From: Zea mays
Lineage: Eukaryota > Streptophyta > Magnoliopsida > Poales > Poaceae
Length of the DNA: 64,000 nt
Direction of reading: 5' to 3'
NCBI RefSeq assembly: GCF_902167145.1
Contig: NW_023366853.1
Coordinates: 1 to 64,000, forward strand
Each line of letters begins with the position of its first letter. Position 1 is the first letter of the stretch. Under the pieces are notes generated by a model. That model was given only the letters and a program-made list of their open reading frames with translations, searched no databases and was not told the DNA's origin. Shown here one piece after another: positions 48,359-60,100 of the stretch. A program made the position numbers and the translations under genes.

Positions 48359-51254
48359 AATGACCATTTACAATAATACCGAAGGCTAACACCTACGGAT
48401 TTTTGACCAAGAAATGGTCTCCACCAGAAATCCAAGAATGTGATCTATGGCAAGGAAACATATGTGGGGTGTGGTGTATGAGCCTCTGGTCGATGATCAA
48501 TGGCCACACAACCCCCATTTTTGTCGAAAATAGCCATGAATGACCATTTTCAATAATACCGAAGGCTAACACGTACGAGTTTTTAACCAAGAAATGGTTT
48601 CCACCAGAAATCCAAGAATGTGATCTATGGCAAGGAAACATATGTGGGGTGAGGTGTATGAGCGTCTGGTCGATGATCAATGGCCACACAACCCCCATTT
48701 TTGTCGAAAATAGCCATGAACGACCTTGAAAATAGCCATGAGCGACCATTTTCAATAATACTAGAGGCTAACACCTACGGATTTTAGACCAAGAAATGGT
48801 CTCCACCAGAAATCCAAGAATGTGATCTATGACAAGGAAACATATGTGGGGTGAGGTGTATGAGCGTCTGGTCGATGATCAATGGCCACACAACCCCCAT
48901 TTTTGTCGAAAATAGCCATGAACGACCATTTTCAATAATACCGAAGGCTAACACCTACGGATTTTTGACCAAGAAATGGTCTCCACCAGAAATCCAAGAA
49001 TGTGATCTATGGCAAGGAAACATATGTGGGGTGAGGTGTATGAGCCTCTAGTCGATGATCAATGGCCAGACAACCCCCATTTTTGTCGAAAATAGCCATG
49101 AATGACCATTTTCAAAAATACCAAAGGCTAACACGTACGGATTTTTGACCAAGAAATGGTCTCCACCAGAAATCCAAGAATGTGATCTATGGCAAGGAAA
49201 CATATGTGGGGTGAGGTGTACGAGCCTCTGGTCGATGATCAATGGCCACACAACCCCCATTTTGCCGAAAATAGCCATTAATGACCATTTTCAATAATAC
49301 CGAAGGCTAACACGTACGAGTTTTTAACCAAGAAATGGTTTCCACCAGAAATCCAAGAATGTAATCTATGGCAAGGAAACATATGTGGGGTGAGGTTTAT
49401 GAGCCTCTAGTCGATGATAAATGGCCACACAACCCCCATTTTTTATGAAAATAGCCATGAGCGACCTTGAAAATAGCCATGAGCGACCATTTTCAATAAT
49501 ACTAGAGGCTAACACCTACGGATTTTAGACCAAGGAATGGTCTCCACCAGAAATCCAAGAATGTGATCTATGGCAAGGAAACATATGTGGGGTGAGGTGT
49601 ATGAGCGTCTGGTCGATGATCAATGGCCACACAACCCCCCTATTTTTGTAGAAAATAGCATGAACGACCATTTTCAATAATACCGAAGGCTAACACCTAT
49701 GGATTTTTGACCAAGAAATGGTCTCCACCAGAAATCCAAGAATGTGATCTATGGCAAGGAAACATATGTGGGGTGAGGTGTATGAGCCTCTGGTCGATGA
49801 TCAATGGCCACACAACCCCCATTTTTGTCGAAAATAGCCATGAACGACCATTTTCAATAATATTAGAGGCTAAGACCTACGGATTTTTGACCAAGAAATG
49901 GTCTCCACCAGAAATCCAAGAATGTGATCTATGGCAAGGAAACATATGTGGGGTGAGGTGTATGAGCCTCTGGTCGATGATCAATGGCCACACAACCCCC
50001 ATTTTTGTCGAAAATAGCCATGAACGACCATTTTCAATAATATCGAAGGCTAACACCTACGGATTTTTGACCAAGAAATGGTCTCCACCAGAAATCCAAG
50101 AATGTGATCTACGACAAGGAAACATATGTGGGGTGAGGTGTATGAGCCTCTGGTCGACGATCAATGGCCAGACAACCCCCATTTTGCCGAAAATAGCCAT
50201 GAATGACCATTTTCAATAATACCAAAGGCTAACACGTACGAGTTTTTAACCAAGAAATGGTTTCCACCAGAAATCCAAGAATGTAATCTATGGCAAGGAA
50301 ACATATGTGGGGTGAGGTTTATGAGCCTCTAGTGGATGATAAATGGCCACACAACCCCCATTTTTTATGAAAATAGCCATGAGCGACCTTGAAAATAGCC
50401 ATGAGCGACCATTTTCAATAATACTAGAGGCTAACACCTACGGATTTTAGACCAAGAAATGGTCTCCACCAGAAATCCAAGAATGTGATCTATGGCAAGG
50501 AAACATATGTGGGGTGAGGTGTATGAGCGTCTGGTCGATGATCAATGGCCACACAACCCCCATTTTTTTATGAAAATAGCCATGAGCGACCATTTTCAAT
50601 AATATTAGAGGCTAAGACCTACGGATTTTTGACCAAGAAATGGTCTCCACCAGAAATCCAAGAATGTGATCTATGGCAAGGAAACATATGTGGGGTGAGG
50701 TGTATGAGCCTCTGGTCGATGATCAATGGCCACACAACCCCCATTTTTGTCGAAAATAGCCATGAATGACCATTTACAATAATACCGAAGGCTAACACCT
50801 ACGGATTTTTGACCAAGAAATGGTCTCCACCAGAAATCCAAGAATGTGATCTATGGCAAGGAAACATATGTGGGGTGAGGTGTATGAGCCTTTGGTCGAT
50901 GATCAATGGGCACACAACCCCCATTTTTATGAAAATAGCCATGAACGACCATTTTCAATAATACCGAAGGCTAACACCTACGGATTTTTGACCAAGAAAT
51001 GGTCTCCACCAGAAATCCAAGAATGTGATCTATGGCAAGGAAACATATGTGGGGTGAGGTGTATGAGCCTCTGGTCGATGATCAATGGCCACACAACCCC
51101 CATTTTTGTCGAAAATAGCCATGAACGACCATTTTCAATAATACCGAAGGCTAACACCTACGGATTTTTGACCAAGAAATGGTCTCCACCAGAAATCCAA
51201 GAATGTGATCTATGGCAAGGAAACATATGTGGGGTGAGGTGTATGAGCGTCTGG
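48359..51254 (+). repeat. knob180 satellite block, plus orientation
   Basis: About 16 monomers with 202-bp forms near 48726, 49460 and 50390. The first ~260 bp belong to the partial HOR copy; the rest shows no exact long period. It ends with '+' text GAGCGTCTGG joined to '-' text CCTCACTACACATATG. Confidence 0.94.
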
Positions 51255-51780
51255 CCTCACTACACATATGTTTCCTTGCCATATATCACATTCTTGGATT
51301 TATGGTAGAGACCATTTCTTGGTCAAAAATCCGTAGGTGTTAGCCTTCGGTATTATTGAAAATGGTCATTCATGGCTATTTTCGACACAAATGGGTGTTG
51401 TGTGGCCATTGATCACCGACCAGAGGCTTGTACACCTCACCCCACATATGTTTCCTTGCCATAGATCACATTCTTGGATTTCTGGTGGAGACCATTTCTT
51501 GGTCAAAAATCCGTACGTGTTAGCCTTTGGTATTTTTGAAAATGGTCATTCATGGCTATTTTCGGCAAAATGGGGGTTGTGTGGCCATTGATCATCGACC
51601 AGAGGCTCATACACCTCACCCCACATATGTTTCCTTGCCATAGATCACATTCTTGGATTTCTGGTGGAGACCATTTCTTGGTCAAAAATCCGTAGGTCTT
51701 AGCCTCTAATATTATTGAAAATGGTCGCTCATGGCTATTTTCAAGGTCGCTCATGGATATTTTCATAAAAAATGGTTGTG
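51255..51780 (-). repeat. knob180 inverted island, minus orientation
   Basis: About 2.8 monomers. The right joint shows a shortened G-run (AAATGGTTGTG) running into '+' text GTGGGGTGAGG through shared TGTG. Confidence 0.92.
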
Positions 51781-52370
51781 GGGTGAGGTGTACGAGCCCC
51801 TGGTCGATGATCAATGGCCACACAACCCTAATTTTTGTCGAAAATAGCCATGAACGACCATTTTCAATGACACTGACGGCTAACACCTACGGATTTTTGA
51901 CCAAGAAATGGTCTCCACCATAAATCCAAGAATGTGATCTATGGCAAGGAAACATATGTGTAGTGAGGTGTATGAGCCTCTGGTCGATGATCAATGGCCA
52001 CACAACCCCCATTTTGCCGAAAATAGCCATGAATGACCATTTTCAATAATACCGAAGGCTAACACGTACGAGTTTTTAACCAAGAAATGGTCTCCACCAG
52101 AAATCCAAGAATGTGATCTATGGCAAGGAAACATATGTGGGGTGAGGTGTATGAGCCTATGGTCGATGATCAATGGCCACACAACCCCCATTTTTGTCGA
52201 AAATAGCCATGAATGACCATTTACAATAATACCGAAGGCTAACACCTACGGATTTTTGACCAAGAAATGGTCCCCACCAGAAATCCAAGAATGTGATCTA
52301 TGGCAAGGAAACATATGTGGGGTGAGGTGTACGAGCCTCTAGTCGATGATCAATGGCCACACAACCCCCA
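51781..52370 (+). repeat. knob180 satellite block, plus orientation
   Basis: About 3.3 monomers. The right joint lies in the shared word CCCCA: '+' ACAACCCCCA runs into '-' CCCCACATATGTTTCC. Confidence 0.93.
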
Positions 52371-52842
52371 CATATGTTTCCTTACCATAGATCACATTCT
52401 TGGATTTTTGGTGGAGACCATTTCTTGGTCAAAAATCCGTAGGTGTTAGCCTTCGGTATTATTGAAAATGGTCGTTCATGGCTATTTTCGGCAAAATGGG
52501 GGTTCTGTGGCCATTGATCATCGACCAGAGGCTCGTACACCTCACTACACATATGTTTCCTTGCCATAGATCACATTCTTGGATTTCAGGTGGAGACCAT
52601 TTCTTGGTCAAAAATCCGTAGGTGTTAGCCTTCGGTATTATTGAAAATGGTCGTTCATGGCTATTTTCGACAAAAATAGGGGTTGTGTGGCCATTGATCA
52701 TCGACCAGAGGCTCATACACCTCACCCCACATATGTTTCCTTGCCATAGATCACATTCTTGGATTTCTGGTGGAGACCATTTCTTGGTCAAAAATCCGTA
52801 CGCGTTAGCCTTTGGTATTTTTGAAAATGGTCGTTCATGGCT
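52371..52842 (-). repeat. knob180 inverted island, minus orientation
   Basis: About 2.6 monomers of '-' polarity. It ends GTTCATGGCT, joined to '+' text TGGTCGATGATCAATGG. Confidence 0.93.
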
Positions 52843-55046
52843 TGGTCGATGATCAATGGCCACACAACCCCCATTTTTATGAAAATAGCCATGAGCGACC
52901 ATTTTCAATAATACTAGAGGCTAAGACCTACAGATTTTTGACCAAGAAATGGTCTCCACCAGAAATCCAAGAATGTGATCTATGGCAAGGAAACATATGT
53001 GGGGTGAGGTGTATGAGCCTCTGGTCGATGATCAATTGCCACACAACCCCCATTTTTGTCGAAAATAGCCATGAATAAACATTTACAATAATACCGAAGG
53101 CTAACACCTACGGTTTTTGACCAAGAAATGGTCTCCACCAGAAATCCAAGAATGTGATCTATGGCAAGGAAACATATGTGGGGTGAGGTGTATGAGCCTA
53201 TGGTCGATGATCAATGGCCACACAACCCCCATTTTTGTCGAAAATAGCCATGAACGACCATTTTCAATAATATCGAAGGCTAACACCTACGAATTTTTGA
53301 CCAACAAATGGTCTCCACCAGAAATCCAAGAATGTGATCTACGACAAGGAAACATATGTGGGGTGAGGTGTATGAGCCTCTGGTCGACGATCAATGGCCA
53401 CACAACCCCCATTTTGCCGAAAATAGCCATGAATGACCATTTTCAATAATACCGAAGGCTAACAGCGACCATTTTCAATAATACTAGAGGCTAAGACCTA
53501 CGGATTTTTGACCAAGAAATGGTCTCCACCAGAAATCCAAGAATGTAATCTATGGCAAGGAAACATATGTGGGGTGAGGTTTATGAGCCTCTAGTCGATG
53601 ATAAATGGCCACACAACCCCCATTTTTTATGAAAATAGCCATGAGCGACCTTGAAAATAGCCATGAGCGACCATTTTCAATAATACTAGAGGCTAACACC
53701 TACGGATTTTAGACCAAGAAATGGTCTCCACCAGAAATCCAAGAATGTGATCTATGGCAAGGAAACATATGTGGGGTGAGGTGTATGAGCCTCTAGTCGA
53801 TGATCAATGGCCACACAACCCCCATTTTTGTCGAAAATAGCCATGAATGACCATTTTCAATAATACCGAAGGCTAACACCTACGGATTTTTGACCAAGAA
53901 ATGGTCTCCACCAGAAATCCAAGAATGTGATCTATGGCAAGGAAACATATGTGGGGTGAGGTGTATGAGCCTCTGGTCGACGATCAATGGCCACACAACC
54001 CTAATTTTTGTCGAAAATAGCCATGAACGACCATTTTCAATGACACTGAAGGCTAACACCTACGGATTTTTGACCAAGAAATGGTCTCCACCATAAATCC
54101 AAGAATGTGATCTATGGCAAGGAAACATATGTGTAGTGAGGTGTATGAGCCTCTGGTCGAAGTTCAATGGCCACACAACCCCCATTTTTGTCGAAAATAG
54201 CCATGAATGACCATTTTCAAAAATACCAAAGGCTAACACATTCAGATTTTTGCCCAAGAAATGGTCTCCACCAGAAATCCAAGAATGTGATCTATGGCAA
54301 GGAAACATATGTGGGGTGAGGTGTACGAGCCTCTGGTCGATGATCAATGGCCACACAACCCCCATTTTGCCGAAAATAGCCATGAATGACCATTTTCAAT
54401 AATACCGAAGGCTAACACGTACGAGTTTTTAACCAAGAAATGGTTTCCACCAGAAATCCAAGAATCTAATCTATGGCAAGGAAACATATGTGGGGTGAGG
54501 TTTATGAGCCTCTAGTCGATGATAAATGGCCACACAACCCCCATTTTTTATGAAAATAGCCATGAGCGACCTTGAAAATAGCCATGAGCGACCATTTTCA
54601 ATAATACTAGAGGCTAACACCTACGGATTTTAGACCAAGAAATGGTCTCCACCAGAAATCCAAGAATGTGATCTATGGCAAGGAAACATATGTGGGGTGA
54701 GGTGTATGAGCGTCTGGTCGATGATCAATGGCCACACAACCCCCATTTTTGTCGAAAATAGCCATGAACGACCATTTTCAATAATATCGAAGGCTAATAC
54801 CTATGGATTTTTTACCAAGAAATGGTCTCCACCAGAAATCCAAGAATGTGATCTACGACAAGGAAACATATGTGGGGTGAGGTGTATGAGCGTCTGGTCG
54901 ATGATCAATGGCCACACAACCCCCATTTTTGTCGAAAATAACCATGAACGACCATTTTCAATAATACCGAAGGCTAACACCTACGAATTTTTGACCAAGA
55001 AATGGTCTCCACCAGAAATCCAAGAATGTGATCTATGGCAAGGAAA
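52843..55046 (+). repeat. knob180 satellite block, plus orientation
   Basis: About 12 monomers with the GGCTAACAGCGACC insertion joint near 53460 and 202-bp forms near 53650 and 54570. It ends GGCAAGGAAA, joined to '-' text GGTTGTGTGGCC. Confidence 0.94.
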
Positions 55047-55142
55047 GGTTGTGTGGCCATTGATCTTCGACCAGAGGCTCATACACCTCACTACACATAT
55101 GTTTCCTTGCCATAGATCACATTCTTGGATTTATGGTGGAGA
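55047..55142 (-). repeat. 96-bp inverted satellite micro-segment (copy 1)
   Basis: Half a monomer of '-' polarity embedded in '+' array. Left joint GGCAAGGAAA/GGTTGTGTGG, right joint TTATGGTGGAGA/GTATGAACG. It carries the TTCGACC and CACTACACATATG variants, which also occur in the left array (e.g. near 12170-12200). It is copied at 57063-57158. Confidence 0.9.
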
Positions 55143-57062
55143 GTATGAACGTCTGGTCGATGATCAATGGCCACACAACCCCCATTTTTGTCGAAAATAG
55201 CCATGAACGACCATTTTCAATAATATCGAAGGCTAACACCTACAGATTTTTTGTCAAAAATAGCCATGAACGACCATTTTCAATAATATCGAAGGCTAAC
55301 ACGTACGAGTTTTTGACCAAGAAATGGTCTCCACCAGAAATCCAAGAATGTGATCTACGACAAGGAAACATATGTGGGGTGAGGTGTATGAGCCTCTGGT
55401 CGACGATCAATGGCCACACAACCCCCATTTTGCCGAAAATAGCCATGAATGACCATTTTCAATAATACCGAAGGCTAACAGCGACCATTTTCAATAATAC
55501 TAGAGGCTAAGACCTACGGATTTTTGACCAAGAAATGGTCTCCACCAGAAATCCAAGAATGTAATCTATGGCATGGAAACATATGTGGGGTGAGGTTTAT
55601 GAGCCTCTAGTCGATGATAAATGGCCACACAACCCCCATTTTTTATGAAAATAGCCATGAGCGACCTTGAAAATAGCCATGAGCGACCATTTTCAATAAT
55701 ACTAGAGGCTAACACCTACGGATTTTAGACCAAGAAATGGTCTCCACCAGAAATCCAAGAATGTGATCTATGGCAAGGAAACATATGTGGGGTGAGGTGT
55801 ATGAGCCTCTAGTCGATGATCAATGGCCACACAACCCCCATTTTTGTCGAAAATAGCCATGAATGACCATTTTCAATAATACCGAAGGCTAACACCTACG
55901 GATTTTTGACCAAGAAATGGTCTCCACCAGAAATCCAAGAATGTGATCTATGGCAAGGAAACATATGTGGGGTGAGGTGTATGAGCCTCTGGTCGACGAT
56001 CAATGGCCACACAACCCTAATTTTTGTCGAAAATAGCCATGAACGACCATTTTCAATGACACTGAAGGCTAACACCTACGGATTTTTGACCAAGAAATGG
56101 TCTCCACCATAAATCCAAGAATGTGATCTATGGCAAGGAAACATATGTGTAGTGAGGTGTATGAGCCTCTGGTCGAAGATCAATGGCCACACAACCCCCA
56201 TTTTTGTCGAAAATAGCCATGAATGACCATTTTCAAAAATACCAAAGGCTAACACATTCGGATTTTTGCCCAAGAAATGGTCTCCACCAGAAATCCAAGA
56301 ATGTGATCTATGGCAAGGAAACATATGTGGGGTGAGGTGTACGAGCCTCTGGTCGATGATCAATGGCCACACAACCCCCATTTTGCCGAAAATAGCCATG
56401 AATGACCATTTTCAATAATACCGAAGGCTAACACGTACGAGTTTTTAACCAAGAAATGGTTTCCACCAGAAATCCAAGAATGTAATCTATGGCAAGGAAA
56501 CATATGTGGGGTGAGGTTTATGAGCCTCTAGTCGATGATAAATGGCCACACAACCCCCATTTTTTATGAAAATAGCCATGAGCGACCTTGAAAATAGCCA
56601 TGAGCGACCATTTTCAATAATACTAGAGGCTAACACCTACGGATTTTAGACCAAGAAATGGTCTCCACCAGAAATCCAAGAATGTGATCTATGGCAAGGA
56701 AACATATGTGGGGTGAGGTGTATGAGCGTCTGGTCGACGATCAATGGCCACACAACCCCCATTTTTGTCGAAAATAGCCATGAACGACCATTTTCAATAA
56801 TATCGAAGGCTAACACCTATGGATTTTTTACCAAGAAATGGTCTCCACCAGAAATCCAAGAATGTGATCTACGACAAGGAAACATATGTGGGGTGAGGTG
56901 TATGAGCGTCTGGTCGATGATCAATGGCCACACAACCCCCATTTTTGTCGAAAATAACCATGAACGACCATTTTCAATAATACCGAAGGCTAACACCTAC
57001 GGATTTTTGACCAAGAAATGGTCTCCACCAGAAATCCAAGAATGTGATCTATGGCAAGGAAA
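55143..57062 (+). repeat. knob180 satellite block, plus orientation
   Basis: About 10.5 monomers. Near 55248 a deletion joint CAGATTTTTTGTCAAAAATAG fuses the GGATTTTT word to TTGTCGAAAATAG, making a monomer lacking most of its second half. The same joint recurs at 57264. Confidence 0.94.
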
Positions 57063-57158
57063 GGTTGTGTGGCCATTGATCTTCGACCAGAGGCTCATAC
57101 ACCTCACTACACATATGTTTCCTTGCCATAGATCACATTCTTGGATTTATGGTGGAGA
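57063..57158 (-). repeat. 96-bp inverted satellite micro-segment (copy 2)
   Basis: Same length, joints and variants as 55047-55142, exactly 2016 bp away. The right joint reads GTATGAGCG here versus GTATGAACG in copy 1. Confidence 0.9.
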
Positions 57159-60100
57159 GTATGAGCGTCTGGTCGATGATCAATGGCCACACAACCCCCA
57201 TTTTTGTCGAAAATAGCCATGAACGACCATTTTCAATAATATCGAAGGCTAACACCTACAGATTTTTTGTCGAAAATAGCCATGAACGACCATTTTCAAT
57301 AATATCGAAGGCTAACACGTACGAGTTTTTGACCAAGAAATGGTCTCCACCAGAAATCCAAGAATGTGATCTACGACAAGGAAACATATGTGGGGTGAGG
57401 TGTATGAGCCTCTGGTCGACGATCAATGGCCACACAACCCCCATTTTGCCGAAAATAGCCATGAATGACCATTTTCAATAATACCGAACGCTAACACGTA
57501 CGAGTTTTTAACCAAGAAATGGTTTCCACCAGAAATCCAAGAATGTAATCTATGGCAAGGAAACATATGTGGGGTGAGGTTTATGAGCCTCTAGTCGATG
57601 ATAAATGGCCACACAACCCCCATTTTTTATGAAAATAGCCATGAGCGACCTTGAAAATAGCCATGAGCGACCATTTTCAATAATACTAGAGGCTAACACC
57701 TACGGATTTTAGACCAAGAAATGGTCTCCACCAGAAATCCAAGAATGTGATCTATGGCAAGGAAACATATGTGTAGTGAGGTGTATGAGCCTCTAGTCGA
57801 TGATCAATGGCCACACAACCCCCATTTTGCCGAAAATAGCCATGAGCGACCATTTTCAATAATATTAGAGGCTAAGACCTACGGATTTTTGACCAAGAAA
57901 TGGTCTCCACCAGAAATCCAAGAATGTGATCTACGACAAGGAAACATATGTGGGGTGAGGTGTATGAGCCTCTGGTCGAAGATCAATGGCCACACAACCC
58001 CCATTTTTGTCGAAAATAGCCATGAATGACCATTTTCAAAAATACCAAAGGCTAACACATTCGGATTTTTGCCCAAGAAATGGTCTCCACCAGAAATCCA
58101 AGAATGTGATCTATGGCAAGGAAACATATGTGGGGTGAGGTGTACGAGCCTCTGGTCGATGATCAATGGCCACACAACCCCCATTTTGCCGAAAATAGCC
58201 ATGAATGACCATTTTCAATAATACCGAAGGCTAACACGTACGAGTTTTTAACAAAGAAATGGTTTCCACCAGAAATCCAAGAATGTAATCTATGGCAAGG
58301 AAACATATGTGGGGTGAGGTTTATGAGCCTCTAGTCGATGATAAATGGCCACACAACCCTCATTTTTTATGAAAATAGCCATGAGCGACCTTGAAAATAG
58401 CCATGAGCGACCATTTTCAATAATACTAGAGGCTAACACCTACGGATTTTAGACCAAGAAATGGTCTCCACCAGAAATCCAAGAATGTGATCTATGGCAA
58501 GGAAACATATGTGGGGTGAGGTGTATGAGCGTCTGGTCGATGATCAATTGCCACACAACCCCCATTTTTGTCGAAAATAGCCATGAACGACCATTTTCAA
58601 TAATATCGAAGGCTAACACCTACGGATTTTTCACCAAGAAATGGTCTCCACCAGAAATCCAAGAATGTGATCTACGACAAGGAAACATATGTGAGGTGAG
58701 GTGTATGAGCGTCTGGTCGATGATCAATGGCCACACAACCCCCATTTTTGTCGAAAATAGCCATGAACGACCATTTTCAATAATACCGAAGGCTAACACC
58801 TACGGATTTTTGACCAAGAAATGGTCTCCACCAGAAATCCAAGAATGTGATCTATGGCAAGGAAACATATGTGGGGTGAGGTGTACGAGCCTCTGGTCGA
58901 TGATCAATGGCCACACAACCCCCATTTTGCCGAAAATAGCCATGAGCGACCATTTTCAATAATATTAGAGGCTAAGACCTACGGATTTTTGACCAAGAAA
59001 TGGTCTCCACCAGAAATCCAAGAATGTGATCTATGACAAGGAAACATATGTGGGGTGAGGTGTATGAGCATCTGGTCGACGATCAATGGCCACACAACCC
59101 CCATTTTGCCGAAAATAGCCATGAATGACCATTTTCAATAATACCAAAGGCTAACACGTACGAGTTTTTAACCAAGAAATGGTTTCCACCAGAAATCCAA
59201 GAATGTAATCTATGGCAAGGAAACATATGTGGGGTGAGGTTTATGAGCCTCTAGTCGATGATAAATGGCCACACAACCCCCATTTTTTATGAAAATAGCC
59301 ATGAGCGACCTTGAAAATAGCCATGAGCGACCATTTTCAATAATACTAGAGGCTAAGACCTACGGATTTTTGACCAAGAAATGGTCTCCACCAGAAATCC
59401 AAGAATGTGATCTATGGCAAGGAAACATATGTGGGGTGAGGTGTATGAGCCTCTGGTCGATGATCAATGGCCACACAACCCCCATTTTTGTCGAAAATAG
59501 CCATGAACGACCATTTTCAATAATATCGAAGGCTAACACCTACGGATTTTTTACCAAGAAATGGTCTCCACCAGAAATCCAAGAGTGTGATCTACGACAA
59601 GGAAACATATGTGGGGTGAGGTGTTTGAGCCTCTGGTCGATGATCAATGGCCACACAACCCCCATTTTTGCCGAAAATAGCCATGAATGACCATTTTCAA
59701 TAATACCGAAGGCTAACACGTACGGATTTTTGACCAAGAAATGGTCTCCACCAGAAATCCAAGAATGTGATCTATCGCAAGGAAACATATGTGGGGTGAG
59801 GTGTATGAGCCTCTGGTCGATGATCAATGGCCACACAACCCCCATTTTTGTCGAAAATAGCCATGAACGACCATTTTCAATAATATCGAAGGCTAACACC
59901 TACGGATTTTTCACCAAGAAATGGTCTCCACCAGAAATCCAAGAATGTGATCTACGACAAGGAAACATATGTGGGGTGAGGTGTATGAGCGTCTGGTCGA
60001 TGATCAATGGCCACACAACCCCCATTTTTGTCGAAAATAGCCATGAACGACCATTTTCAATAATACCGAAGGCTAACACCTACGGATTTTTGACCAAGAA

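Larger units (their letters stand above)
40493..48620. repeat. 3779-bp higher-order repeat, two copies plus a partial third, with internal inversion
   Basis: Copies run about 40493-44271 and 44272-48050, and a third matches from 48051 to about 48620 before diverging. Every landmark repeats at exactly 3779 bp: the inversion joint CCATAGAATGACC, the double 22-bp duplication, the GGTGTGATCTATGG joint and the AAGAATATTAGAGGC joint. By eye I find under ten differences between the two full copies, e.g. GAGGTTTATG versus GAGGGTTATG and CACAACCCCC versus CACAAACCCC. The unit contains both polarities, so the inversion predates the tandem copying. The third partial copy lacks the extra GTGATCTATGG and may represent an older state. 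Confidence 0.9.
53300..57480. repeat. 2016-bp higher-order repeat, two copies
   Basis: Copies are about 53300-55315 and 55316-57331, with a tail of similarity to about 57480. Landmarks at exactly 2016 bp are the GCTAACAGCGACC joint (53457/55473), the AACCCTAATTTTTG monomer (53996/56012), the CACATTC[A/G]GATTTTTGCCC monomer and the inverted 96-bp segment (55047/57063). Differences are few, e.g. GAAGTTCAATGG versus GAAGATCAATGG. Confidence 0.85.
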
